From JAMXLO01 sp963719805 (lineage in GTDB: Bacteria; Pseudomonadota; Alphaproteobacteria; Acetobacterales; Acetobacteraceae): a stretch of 64,000 bases of DNA. Location: positions 1,612,001 through 1,676,000 of the forward strand of contig CAVRDF010000008.1 in assembly GCA_963719805.1 (NCBI GenBank). The letters are read 5' to 3'. A program made the translations under genes and the position numbers. Within the stretch, counting starts at the first letter, position 1. The number at the start of each line of letters is the position of its first letter. Below, piece by piece: positions 33,491 to 42,721 of the stretch. The notes under the pieces were generated by a model, which saw only the letters and a list, made by a program, of their open reading frames with translations, was not told the origin of the DNA and did no database searches.

Positions 33491-36292
33491 TCAAGTCGCC
33501 GGCGAATCCCGCAAGAAATCGCGCGTTTGTTTGACCGCCTCGGCGAGACCGACACGCCGGATTGTGACACCCGCGGGAAACGCCGAAAGCAGCCGCGACG
33601 GCGTCTGGCGATCCAGCAGCACGAACACGCCCCGATCGGTGGCACGGCGGATCAACCGGCCGAATGCCTGGCGCAGGCGCAGACGAGCGATCCTGTCGTC
33701 ATAGGTTTTTGGATCGCCCTCGGACAGATGGATGCGCCGCTCGCGATGCAGGATATCGGGGCGCGGCCAGGGAACCTTCTCGAAGACCACCAGGCGCAAT
33801 GCACGGCCGGGAACATCGACGCCATCGCGCATGGCGTCGGTGCCGAGCAGGCAGCTTTCCTCCTCGGTGCGGAAGATATCCACCAGCGTCGCGTTCCCCA
33901 TCGCATCGACGTGCTGCGCATAGAGCGGCATGCCGGCCTGCTCCAGCTCCGGAGCGATCCGCGCGTGCACGGCCTGAAGACGGCGGATCGCCGTGAACAG
34001 GCCGAGCGCGCCACCGCCGGCCGCCATGAACAAGGTGCGATACGCCGCGGCGAGCTGCGCTATGTCGCCGCCGAATACGTCGGTCACGATGAAGGCGAGC
34101 GTCTGGGTGGCGTAGTCGAATGGGCTGGCGACCGTGGCGCGGATGGCCGGTGACGGCAGATGCGGCGCGCCGACGCGGGCTTCCGCGGATTCCCAGGCGC
34201 TCTCCGGGTCCGCATCACCGGCGTCGCGCAGCGTGGCCGAGGTGACCAGCAGCCCCTGCGCCGGGGCGGCCAGAGTTGCCGCGAATGGAATGGTCGGGTC
34301 GAGCCAGTGGCGATGCAGCCCGACATCCAGTTCGCGTCCGCCTTCCAGGCGATCGAGCCGGAGGAACAGGATCTGATGCGGACGATTGCCGGGCTCGGCG
34401 GGATCCTCGGTCAGGCTGCGCAGCATATTCTGCCAGGCAGACACCGGGATAAGTACTCGTCGGTTGAGCGAACGCCCCGCGGCTTCGATGCGGTTACGCG
34501 TGGCCGCATCCATGTCGTCCGCTTCCTCGTCGAGGCGGCCGAGCAGACGCTCGCGCAGTGTGGCGAGTGGTTCGGCAATCCGAGCCAGCGCGCGGGCCAG
34601 CCGATCGGCGGCCTCGCCGACACCTGGCCCCGGTGGAAAAACATCGCATTCCAGGGCGCCCCACCCGGTTTCGTCGCGCGCGATACGCGCCATGATCTGC
34701 TGGCGGATCAGCCGCAGGAACGCCTCGGTCGGGTTGGGCCGGCCGGCGTCCGTGCCGCCCATATCGGGAAGATCGGTGGTCAGCCGGCTGGACCATCCGC
34801 GCGCCGGCAAGGCGCGGGCAGCCTGCAAGGCCGCCTCCAGCGGCGTCTCGAGCAGCGGGCGAGCGGCGACCAGTTCCTCGAGCCGCCGCCTCAGTCCACG
34901 CGCGCGGGATCGGCCGCCCTCGGCGCCGAGCAGCCAGCGCCGCATCTCGGCGGTCTCCAGTCCCGACAATTCCGCGGAAAATGCGCCGTCCGCGGCGTCG
35001 AACACGTGATGACCCTCATCGAACACATAACGTGTCGGCACGACGCTGTCGTCCAGACCGCCCCAGGCCGCCTGGGTCATCACCAGAGCATGATTGGCGA
35101 CGACAAGCTGAGCGGTACGGGCGCGGCGGATCGTGTGTTCGACGAAGCAGCGCCGCCAGTGTGGGCAGGCCGCGTGAATGCACTCGCCGCGCCGGTCGGC
35201 CAGCCCGAGTATCGTCGCACTGCCGAACAGCTCGGACAGCCAGCCGGGCAGATCACCGCCCTGAATGTCGCCGTCGCTCGTGATCAATGCCCAGCGCGCG
35301 ATCAGACCGAGGGGTATCAGGGCCGCCGGTCCCAGACCGGACGTCGACGTCGCCACAGCGTCCTCGAGATTGAGCAGGCACAGGTAGTTTTCGCGGCCCT
35401 TGCGGATTACCACGCGCTTGTGGCGTTCCGCCGGGTCGGGAAACAGATGGCCCAGCTCGGCGTCGATCTGCCGCTGGAGATGGCGGGTGAAGGTGCTGAT
35501 CCAGACGCCGCCGTGATTCTTCTCCGCCCATAGACTGGCGGGAGCGAGATATCCGAGGGTCTTGCCGGTGCCGGTGCCGGCCTCGGCCAGCACAAGATGC
35601 GGATCGCCCTTGGTTTCCCGCGGCGCGAAGGCGGCGGCGGCGGCCCCGGCATAGTCGGCTTGCCCGGGACGTTGTTCGGCCTGCGGACCGAGCATCGCTG
35701 CCAGCCGCGAGCGCGCCTCGCCGTCACTGACCGGCAGCGACGAGGGCGGCGGCAGGGGTGCCGCGTCCTCCCACTCCGGCAGGCGCCGCCACACCCGCAG
35801 GCCTTCGCTGGACGGCGCCGCATCAGGCCGATCGAGGGCGGCCATGACAAAGGGCGCCCAGCCCCAGCCGGCTTCGCCCATGCGTGCCGCGAGGCCGGCG
35901 GCGTCGCGATTGAACGAAGTGTCGCGGCCTTGCGCGAGCCGATGCAGCATGGCGGCTGCCAGATCCGGCAGCAGCGCGGCTTCGGTTTCCAAGCCTGCCT
36001 GTGACGGGTCGAAATCGAGTGCCAGCGCCAGCCCGCGCGGCGTGGGCGCCGCTGTGCGGGCCGGCAGTGCGAAGGCAAACAACTCCAACAGATCGAACGC
36101 CGGCATGGCACGCAGGCCGAGCCGGCGGAAGGTGGCCGGGGCATGCACCAGCATCGGCGGCGGCAGCGACCGCAACCGTTCAGCAGCCTCTGAGGCAGGC
36201 AACAGGAGCAATTCACCATCGGCGGTGAAGATCGCCGCCCGGCCGTGGCCGGCTACGACCGCCGGCGCGTCGGGCAGCGCGATGCGCGCCAT
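33491..36292 (-). CDS. DinG/Rad3-family ATP-dependent DNA helicase
   Basis: 933 residues, an SF2 Fe-S-type helicase. Walker A 'AEAGTGTGKT' is at residues about 236-245; four cysteines around 'GECIHAACPHWRRCF' can hold a 4Fe-4S cluster; the DEAH-like box is 'YVFDEGHHVFDAADG'; C-terminal motifs are 'CLLGTDAMRDGVDVPGRALRLVVFEKVPWPRPD' and 'RLRLRQAFGRLIRRATDRGVFVLLD' (motif VI). It unwinds DNA 5'-3'. The N-terminal 190 residues have no motif I recognise. A complete, long, undamaged frame. Confidence 0.87.
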   Translation of the reverse strand: MARIALPDAPAVVAGHGRAAIFTADGELLLLPASEAAERLRSLPPPMLVHAPATFRRLGLRAMPAFDLLELFAFALPARTAAPTPRGLALALDFDPSQAGLETEAALLPDLAAAMLHRLAQGRDTSFNRDAAGLAARMGEAGWGWAPFVMAALDRPDAAPSSEGLRVWRRLPEWEDAAPLPPPSSLPVSDGEARSRLAAMLGPQAEQRPGQADYAGAAAAAFAPRETKGDPHLVLAEAGTGTGKTLGYLAPASLWAEKNHGGVWISTFTRHLQRQIDAELGHLFPDPAERHKRVVIRKGRENYLCLLNLEDAVATSTSGLGPAALIPLGLIARWALITSDGDIQGGDLPGWLSELFGSATILGLADRRGECIHAACPHWRRCFVEHTIRRARTAQLVVANHALVMTQAAWGGLDDSVVPTRYVFDEGHHVFDAADGAFSAELSGLETAEMRRWLLGAEGGRSRARGLRRRLEELVAARPLLETPLEAALQAARALPARGWSSRLTTDLPDMGGTDAGRPNPTEAFLRLIRQQIMARIARDETGWGALECDVFPPGPGVGEAADRLARALARIAEPLATLRERLLGRLDEEADDMDAATRNRIEAAGRSLNRRVLIPVSAWQNMLRSLTEDPAEPGNRPHQILFLRLDRLEGGRELDVGLHRHWLDPTIPFAATLAAPAQGLLVTSATLRDAGDADPESAWESAEARVGAPHLPSPAIRATVASPFDYATQTLAFIVTDVFGGDIAQLAAAYRTLFMAAGGGALGLFTAIRRLQAVHARIAPELEQAGMPLYAQHVDAMGNATLVDIFRTEEESCLLGTDAMRDGVDVPGRALRLVVFEKVPWPRPDILHRERRIHLSEGDPKTYDDRIARLRLRQAFGRLIRRATDRGVFVLLDRQTPSRLLSAFPAGVTIRRVGLAEAVKQTRDFLRDSPAT

Positions 36293-36468
36293 GGGGCCTT
36301 GGGCAAACTCATGTGCTGTCCCTAGTAATCGGAATTAGCGGAAGGCGAAATGCCGCACTGCTCGTGCACCGCAAATATGACAAATGCAGCACGATCGGGT
36401 GAGCACTGGAATGTGACGCGCCGCTCTCGCGTCTCCGGCTGGGTGACGACACCGAGGAGGATCGCAAA

Positions 36469-36624
36469 ATGACACATGCCATCCGCGCGATGTTGATTGC
36501 CATGAGCTGCCTGGTTGCCGTGTCGGCCTGCACGATGAACGGCAATCCGCCCATGCAGACGAACCGCTCGACGAACGGGCTGGCGAACGGGGGTGGGGGC
36601 GGCGGTGGTTCTGGCGGTTATTGA
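36469..36624 (+). CDS. Small glycine-rich lipoprotein, first of a pair
   Basis: A 51-residue open frame from ATG 36469 with a good ribosome site 'gaggaggatcgcaaa'. Signal peptide and lipobox are seen ('LVAVSACT', Cys about 20), then an Asn/Gly tail with a long Gly run and 'SGGY'. It overlaps the next small gene by its stop region. It could anchor in the outer or inner membrane; function unknown. Confidence 0.6.
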   Translation: MTHAIRAMLIAMSCLVAVSACTMNGNPPMQTNRSTNGLANGGGGGGGSGGY

Positions 36625-36625
36625 T

Positions 36626-36769
36626 GTGGTGCGCGCTGCATTGCTGCTGTTGTCTCTGATACTGGGCGGCTGCGCGGATCTGGCGGCGGCGCATGGCCCG
36701 GTTGCGGTGATGCCGGAACGGTCGGGCGGCGGTGGGGGCAGCGCCAGCGGTGGCGGCGGGATGATGTAG
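36626..36769 (+). CDS. Small glycine-rich lipoprotein, second of a pair
   Basis: A 47-residue frame from GTG 36626 (or GTG 36629) with hydrophobic 'ALLLLSLILGGCAD' giving a lipobox (Cys about 15), then 'MPERSGGGGGSASGGGGMM'. It begins one base after the stop of the first small lipoprotein, so the two are probably co-translated. The shared signal, Gly-rich tail and tight spacing argue that both are real although very short. Confidence 0.5.
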   Translation: MVRAALLLLSLILGGCADLAAAHGPVAVMPERSGGGGGSASGGGGMM

Positions 36770-36832
36770 GCGCCGATTTCGTCACATTGCGATGGTTCCA
36801 GTCCGGCTGGGTTTGCTCTAGGTTCCGGACGG

Positions 36833-38410
36833 ATGAACGACACACTTCGCAACAACGAGCCAGCGATCGCAAAAGTCTGGCCATTCGAGGAAGCTGCCAA
36901 GGTTGCGCAACGGCTCGAGCGGTCGGGCAAGGACCATGCATTGTTCGAGACGGGCTACGGTCCGTCGGGTCTGCCACATATCGGCACGTTCGGTGAGGTA
37001 GCGCGCACCTCCTGGGTTCGGCATGCATTTCACACGCTCACCGGCAAGCCGTCGCGGCTGATCGCGTTCAGCGATGACATGGATGGGCTGCGCAAGGTGC
37101 CGGACAATGTGCCGAACCGCGAGCTGTTGATGCCGCATCTCGGCAAGCCGCTGACGCAGATCCCCGATCCGTTCGGCTCGCACACAAGTTTTGGCGCGCA
37201 TAACAACGCTCGGCTGCGGGCGTTCCTGGATTCATTTGGATTCGAGTACGAGTTCGCTTCGTCGACCGAGTACTACGCTGCTGGCCGGTTCGACACAGCG
37301 CTGGTCCGCGTACTCGAATGCTACGATGACGTGATGGCGGTGATCCTGCCGACGCTGGGCCCGGAACGCCGCGCCACCTATTCGCCGATATTGCCAATCC
37401 ATCCGAAGACCGGCGTGGTGATGCAGGTGCCGATGGAGCAGCGTGATGCGGCAGCCGGCACGGTGGTGTGGCGCGATCCCGATACCAGCGAGCGGTTTGA
37501 AACTTCGGTGCGCGGCGGCCGTTGTAAGCTGCAATGGAAAGCCGACTGGGCGATGCGCTGGTACGCGCTCGGCGTCGATTACGAGATGTCGGGCAAGGAT
37601 CTGATCAATTCAGTGCGGCTGTCCGGACGCATTTGCAAAATACTTGGCAGCACGCCACCGGACGGGTTCACCTATGAACTCTTTCTTGACGAACATGCGC
37701 AAAAGATCAGCAAGTCGAGAGGCAATGGCCTCTCGGTCGAAGAGTGGCTGCGCTATGCGCCACCGGAAAGCCTGTCACAGTTCATGTTCAATGCGCCGCA
37801 GCGTGCCAAGCGTCTGTACTTCGACGTGATCCCGCGCGCCGTCGATGAGTATCTGGCCAACGCGGCGCGGCTGGACACGACACAATCGACCAACCCGGCC
37901 TGGCACATTCACGGCGCACAGCTGCCGAATCACGGTGGCAGCCCAGTGTCGTTCGGCATGTTGCTGAACCTGGCCTCGGTGGTGAATGCCGAGACGCCAG
38001 CGATCCTGTGGGGCTTCATCCGCCGCTACTCGCCGGGCGCATCGCCGGAAACGATGCCGTTCCTCGACAAACTGGTGGACCACGCCATCGCCTACTACCG
38101 CGATTTCGTGCGGCCAAAGAAGCAGTATCGGCATCCTTCCGATCTCGAGCGGGAAGCGCTGACCGATCTGGCGGAGACGCTGAAGGGATTGGATCACGGC
38201 GCGGATGCCGAAGCGATCCAGACCATCGTTTACGAAGTCGGCAAGCGCCACGCGTTCGCCGAACTGCGCGATTGGTTTTCCTGCCTGTACCAGGTCCTGT
38301 TGGGCCAGCAGGAAGGCCCACGCTTCGGCGGGTTTATCGCGTTGTACGGGATCGATGAAACGATCGCGCTGATCGAGGCTGCATTGTCACGGCCGGCGGA
38401 CGCCGCCTGA
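36833..38410 (+). CDS. lysS: Lysyl-tRNA synthetase, class I
   Basis: 525 residues, archaeal-type class I LysRS, as used in alphaproteobacteria. The HIGH-type motif is 'GPSGLPHIGTFGE' at residues about 43-55; the KMSKS-type is 'KISKSRGNG' at about 288-296. 'FSDDMDGLRKVP' and 'YPFLPIHPKTG'-type segments also fit the family. It charges tRNA-Lys. Five bases separate its stop from the MprF-like gene, which would use Lys-tRNA, suggesting a functional link. Confidence 0.96.
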   Translation: MNDTLRNNEPAIAKVWPFEEAAKVAQRLERSGKDHALFETGYGPSGLPHIGTFGEVARTSWVRHAFHTLTGKPSRLIAFSDDMDGLRKVPDNVPNRELLMPHLGKPLTQIPDPFGSHTSFGAHNNARLRAFLDSFGFEYEFASSTEYYAAGRFDTALVRVLECYDDVMAVILPTLGPERRATYSPILPIHPKTGVVMQVPMEQRDAAAGTVVWRDPDTSERFETSVRGGRCKLQWKADWAMRWYALGVDYEMSGKDLINSVRLSGRICKILGSTPPDGFTYELFLDEHAQKISKSRGNGLSVEEWLRYAPPESLSQFMFNAPQRAKRLYFDVIPRAVDEYLANAARLDTTQSTNPAWHIHGAQLPNHGGSPVSFGMLLNLASVVNAETPAILWGFIRRYSPGASPETMPFLDKLVDHAIAYYRDFVRPKKQYRHPSDLEREALTDLAETLKGLDHGADAEAIQTIVYEVGKRHAFAELRDWFSCLYQVLLGQQEGPRFGGFIALYGIDETIALIEAALSRPADAA

Positions 38411-38415
38411 TCGCC

Positions 38416-40456
38416 ATGCCAGCGAAGCGCGCCCAGGCAATTGGGAAAACCGCCCTCCGGCAATTGCCGGCGATCATGGGTGTGTTGCTCCTGATCGGCG
38501 CCATCTACGTGGTGCAGAAGGAGTTCCGCCACCTCCGGCTGAACGACATCAACGCCGCACTGGCGGCAATGCCGCTACGCACACTCGTTATCGGCTTTGC
38601 CTTCACCGTGCTGTCTTACGCCGTGCTGACGATCTATGACCGCCTCGGCACGATCTATGCCGGTCATAAGGTCACCTACGGGCGGGTCGCCTTCGCCTCG
38701 TTCTGCGCATACGCGCTGTCGCACAACCTGGGCTTTGCCGCGGTGTCCGGTGCCGCTGTGCGTTATCGGCTGTACGCTCAGTGGGGGCTGACGCCCTTCC
38801 AGATTGCCAAGACGGTAGCGTTCTGCAGCTTGACCTTTGCACTTGGCGGCATGGTGCTGGGCGGCGCCGTTCTGTTTGTCGAACCCACATCGGTGCCATT
38901 CTTCGGCGAGCATCTGCCACGCTGGGCGCTGCACGCCGCTGGGGCGCTGCTGTGGGCCATCGTCCTTGGCTATGTCACGCTGTCACGCATCCTCGGCAGG
39001 GTCCGGCTGTTCGGGCAGGACCTGACACTTCCCGGCTGGCGCATGGCGATCCTGCAGGTACTGCTGGCGACCGTCGATGTCGCGATCACCGCCTCGATCT
39101 TCTATGTGCTGCTGCCGAACGCACCGCATCTGACCTGGGCAATCTTCCTCGGCGTGTACGTCGCTTCCTACACGGCCGGACTGGCGGCCAATCTGCCTGG
39201 TGGCATCGGGGTGTTCGACACCGCGATCCTGCTCGGCCTCGAGCCGTACATCAGCGCCGCGGATGTCATCGGCGCGATCGTGGTGTTCCGGCTTTACTAT
39301 TACGTGATTCCGCTATTCCTTGCGGGCGCCCTGTTCGCCGGCAACGAGATCGTGCTGCGCGGCGGCGTGTTGTTGCGGCGCGCAGAACGGTTGGGTCCGG
39401 CGCTGACGCGCTGGAGCGAGCCTGACTTTGCAGTTGCCAGTGCCACGGGGCTGGTCGCTCTGTGCGGCGTGCTGCTGCTGTGCGTTGGCATCCTGACGCC
39501 GCAGCCGGACTTTTCCTGGATGGATCCGGACATCGCCGAAGTCGCGATGCAAGCCGGGCAGTTCGTGCCCTCGCTCATCGGCGCCGGATTGATCGTGCTG
39601 GCCATCGGACTGTCGCAGCGGGTCAACCTGGCATGGGGCGCCACGGTCTTCCTTTTGGTGCTTGGCGCGGCGTTCACCGCGTCACAGGGCCAGCGGTTGT
39701 GGATTGCCGGCGTACTTGTGCTGATCACCATGCTGGTGGCGCCGTTGCGCCGCAGCTTTTACCGCCACGCCAGCCTGCTTAACGGGCCGTTGGATGCATC
39801 CAGCGCGCTGTCGCTGTTCGCTCTGGTGATCTGCCTGCTGGCGCTCGCCGGCACACGCCCCATGGTTCACCTGCTCACCAACAACGCCTGGTGGGCTGTT
39901 GTCATGTCGCGCGACCTGCCGCATTCGCTGCGCCTGACCGTGGCGTTGGCGGTGGCACTGGCGCTGATCGCGATCTGGCGCCTGCTGCGGCCTGGTAAGG
40001 TGCGGTGGCTTCCCTGGGACGCTGCGTCGCGGCAGCGGCTGGCACTGTTGGGAGGCACGATTCCACCGGCCCGGGCTGATGGCATCGTGCTCGGCGAGGC
40101 GGAACATGCCGGCATTGCATTCCGCCGCTGCGGCCGCGTGTTGCTCGGCCTGGGCGACCCGACCGGCGCCGAGGGAGATCGAATATCGGCGATCTGGCGG
40201 CTGCGCGACCTTGCCCAGCAGGAGGGGCTGGACCCCGCCTTCTGGCGCGCCGGCCCCGGCCTGTTGAAAGTCTACAGCGACCTGGGACTTACCGCACTGC
40301 CGCTGGGAGCAGACGGGCTACCGCTCCCGGAATCGACCGGCGAGCTACCGGTGGCGCGTCAGTACCTGGTGTGCGTCGCTGAACGCGATCTGAAGACGTT
40401 TGCTGCCGTTGCTGCCGCAGCTGGCGACCAACCATGTGGTGCCGGCGGCGGCCTAG
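38416..40456 (+). pseudogene. MprF-like lysyl-PG flippase/synthase, frameshifted and lacking its C-terminal half-domain
   Basis: Residues 1 to about 520 carry about 14 membrane helices of the UPF0104/MprF flippase ('SHNLGFAAVSGAAVRYRLY', 'ANLPGGIGVFDTAILLGL'). Then comes the first part of the DUF2156 synthase domain ('GIAFRRCGRVLLGLGDPTGAEGDRISAIWRLRDLA', 'KVYSDLGLTALPLG'). Near 40395-40402 the frame shifts: one frame ends at 40454-40456 ('LPQLATNHVVPAAA'), while the uncorrected frame runs on to 40626 antisense to the SDR gene. The second GNAT half that transfers lysine is absent, so only flippase-like activity would remain. Normal MprF is about 860 residues. Confidence 0.72.
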
Positions 40457-40486
40457 AGGGCACGTCCGACGTATCGGAACGCTGCG

Positions 40487-41221
40487 TTAAACTCTCTGCC
40501 CGCCATCGATATGGATCTCAGAGCCGGAGATATAGCTGGCCGAGCTCTGACAGAGGAATAACAACAAGTCCGCAACTTCCTTCGACTTGCCGAGCCGGTG
40601 CAGCGGAATATCCCGTTCCACGATAGAATCGGTACCCGGAGACAGAATGCCGGTGTCGATCTCACCCGGCGACACCGCGTTCACCCGCACGCCGGCGCGC
40701 CCCAGATCGGCCGCCAGTTCGCGGGTCAACGCCCATAGGGCCGCTTTCGACGCCGCGTAGGCAGCCGACGCAAACGGATGTACCCGCGACCCGACGATGG
40801 AGGTCATGTTGACCACGGTCCCGCGCGCCTGCTCGAGCGGCTGTCGTAGCCCTTGAACCAGCTGCACGCAGGCGAAGAAGTTGACGTTGAAGATGTGCAG
40901 CCAGTCAGCATGCGCCATCTCCAGCGCCCCGATCTTCCCGCCGTCCGACCGCTTCGGAGAAACCGCCGCGTTGTTGATCAGCGCATCCAGGCCATCGCCG
41001 ACGATGTCGCGCAGCCGTGGCATGGCTACAGCGAGGGCAGGCATGTCAGCCAGATCGAGCTGTATGTGGTTCTTCGCCCCGTCCCACGGGCAGCGCGGAT
41101 CAAACGGGTGGCGCGAGATGGTCAGCACCCTCCAGCCGGCGTCGCTAAAACCCTTCACGGTCGCATGGCCGATGCCACGGCTGGCACCGGTCAGCAGGAG
41201 AACACGCTGTCGTTCCGACAT
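40487..41221 (-). CDS. SDR family oxidoreductase
   Basis: 244 residues. The Rossmann motif 'LLTGASRGIGHATVKGF' is at residues about 8-24, 'DALINNAAVSP' is the NNAG-like loop, and the catalytic set is Ser in 'NMTSIVGSRVHP' with 'YAASKAAL'. 'VNAVSPGEIDTGI' and 'LLLFLCQSSASYISGSEIHIDGG' complete the family. It uses NAD(P) to oxidise or reduce an unknown alcohol. ATG 41221 fits; an extension to 41257 is likely noise. Confidence 0.88.
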   Translation of the reverse strand: MSERQRVLLLTGASRGIGHATVKGFSDAGWRVLTISRHPFDPRCPWDGAKNHIQLDLADMPALAVAMPRLRDIVGDGLDALINNAAVSPKRSDGGKIGALEMAHADWLHIFNVNFFACVQLVQGLRQPLEQARGTVVNMTSIVGSRVHPFASAAYAASKAALWALTRELAADLGRAGVRVNAVSPGEIDTGILSPGTDSIVERDIPLHRLGKSKEVADLLLFLCQSSASYISGSEIHIDGGQRV

Positions 41222-41276
41222 GCGGATACTTTTGCAAGACGCCATCAGGTAAAGCAAATGCCAAACCGGTTGCCAA

Positions 41277-41296
41277 ACATGCAGATATCTTTATAT
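41277..41296. promoter_or_regulatory. Imperfect palindrome upstream of ahcY (candidate ArsR/SahR-type operator)
   Basis: The 20 bases around AGATATCT read acatgcagatatctttatat, with 7 of 10 paired positions symmetric. They lie 31-50 bases before the ahcY start. AT-rich palindromes of this ATATAAAGATATCTTTATAT style are, as I recall, operators for ArsR-family regulators sensing S-adenosylhomocysteine. Assignment is by resemblance only. Confidence 0.35.
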
Positions 41297-41326
41297 AGCG
41301 CCGCCACCAGCAAGGAGCGACAGCTT

Positions 41327-42616
41327 ATGGCCGACTACAAGGTGAAGGACTTCTCCCAGGCCGAGTGGGGCAGGAAGGAGATTGCCATGGCCGAGGACGA
41401 GATGCCCGGCCTGATGGCCACCCGCGAGGAGTACGGCAAGACAAAGCCGCTGGCCGGCGCCCGCATCGCTGGCTGCTTGCACATGACGATACAGACCGCG
41501 GTACTGATCGAGACCCTCCAGGCGCTCGGCGCCACCGTCCGCTGGTCCTCCTGCAACGTCTTCTCAACCCAGGACCATGCCGCGGCGGCGATGGCGGCCG
41601 CGGGCGTGCCGGTGTTCGCCTGGAAAGGCATGAACGACGAGGAATTCTGGTGGTGCATCGAACAGACGGTACGCGGCCCGGACGGCTGGACGCCGAACAT
41701 GATCCTGGACGACGGCGGTGACCTGACTCTGCTGATGCATCAGAAGTATCCCGAGATGCTGAAGGACGTGCGCGGCATCTCGGAAGAGACCACGACCGGC
41801 GTGCATCGCCTGCGCGACATGGCGCGCGACGGCAAGCTGCTGACCCCGGCGATCAACGTGAACGATAGCGTCACCAAGTCGAAGTTCGACAATCTGTACG
41901 GCTGCCGGGAGTCGCTGGTGGATGGCATCCGGCGGGGCACCGACGTGATGATGGCCGGCAAGGTCGCCGTGGTGAATGGGTTCGGCGATGTGGGCAAAGG
42001 TTCGGCAGCGTCACTGCGCAACGCCGGTTGCCGTGTGATGGTGACCGAGGTCGATCCGATCTGCGCGCTGCAGGCGGCGATGGAAGGCTACCAGGTGACC
42101 ACCATGGAGGACTCGGCGCCGATCGGCGACATCTTCGTCACCGCCACCGGCAACTTGGATGTGATCACGCTGGACCACATGCGGGCAATGAAGCACCGCG
42201 CAGTGGTCTGCAATATTGGTCATTTCGACTCAGAAATCCAGATTGAGTCGCTGCGCAACTACAAGTGGGAAAATGTCAAACCGCAAGTTGACGAGGTGGT
42301 GTTCCCAGACGGCAAGCGTCTGATCGTGTTGAGCGAGGGCCGGCTGGTGAACCTGGGGAATGCCACGGGCCACCCCAGCTTTGTCATGAGCGCAAGCTTT
42401 ACCAATCAGGTACTTGCCCAGATCGAACTGTTCAACGCTGCCGCCGGCCAGTACGAGCGGCAGGTCTATACTCTGCCGAAGGCCCTGGACGAAAAGGTTG
42501 CGGCTTTGCACCTCGCCAAGGTGGGAGCGAAGCTGACCAGGCTGACGCCGCAGCAGGCGGAGTATATCGGGGTGCCGCCGTCAGGTCCGTTCAAGCACGA
42601 CCTGTACCGCTACTAG
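41327..42616 (+). CDS. ahcY: Adenosylhomocysteinase
   Basis: 429 residues. NAD-binding 'VNGFGDVGKGSAASLRNAG' is at residues about 207-225; substrate-site motifs 'CLHMTIQTAVLIETLQALGA', 'SSCNVFSTQDHAAAAMA', 'NVNDSVTKSKFDNLYGCRESLVDGI' and the C-terminal 'GPFKHDLYRY' (Lys-Tyr end reaching the neighbouring NAD site) are all present. It hydrolyses S-adenosylhomocysteine to homocysteine and adenosine in the SAM cycle. ATG 41327 follows the ribosome site 'aaggag'; the frame is open upstream but not coding. Confidence 0.97.
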   Translation: MADYKVKDFSQAEWGRKEIAMAEDEMPGLMATREEYGKTKPLAGARIAGCLHMTIQTAVLIETLQALGATVRWSSCNVFSTQDHAAAAMAAAGVPVFAWKGMNDEEFWWCIEQTVRGPDGWTPNMILDDGGDLTLLMHQKYPEMLKDVRGISEETTTGVHRLRDMARDGKLLTPAINVNDSVTKSKFDNLYGCRESLVDGIRRGTDVMMAGKVAVVNGFGDVGKGSAASLRNAGCRVMVTEVDPICALQAAMEGYQVTTMEDSAPIGDIFVTATGNLDVITLDHMRAMKHRAVVCNIGHFDSEIQIESLRNYKWENVKPQVDEVVFPDGKRLIVLSEGRLVNLGNATGHPSFVMSASFTNQVLAQIELFNAAAGQYERQVYTLPKALDEKVAALHLAKVGAKLTRLTPQQAEYIGVPPSGPFKHDLYRY

Positions 42617-42721
42617 GTTCCTTGCAGCGCCGATCGGGGAAAACCGCAAGACAGCGGTTCCCTCGCGCCTGGATTTTGCTCTAGTGTCCAGCACGCAGGG
42701 GCTCTGGGAGAGGGAAGTACA

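Noticed and set aside
34160..35533. A 457-codon plus-strand frame inside the helicase gene
   Set aside because: Antisense of a continuous 933-codon helicase with all motifs.
40457..40626. C-terminal 56 residues of the uncorrected MprF-like frame
   Set aside because: They are antisense to the SDR gene and not protein-like; another frame ends with a normal-looking terminus at 40456.
41222..41326. A SAH or SAM riboswitch before ahcY
   Set aside because: Only about 100 bases are available and I could not draw a conserved multi-helix fold; an operator-type palindrome explains the visible symmetry better.
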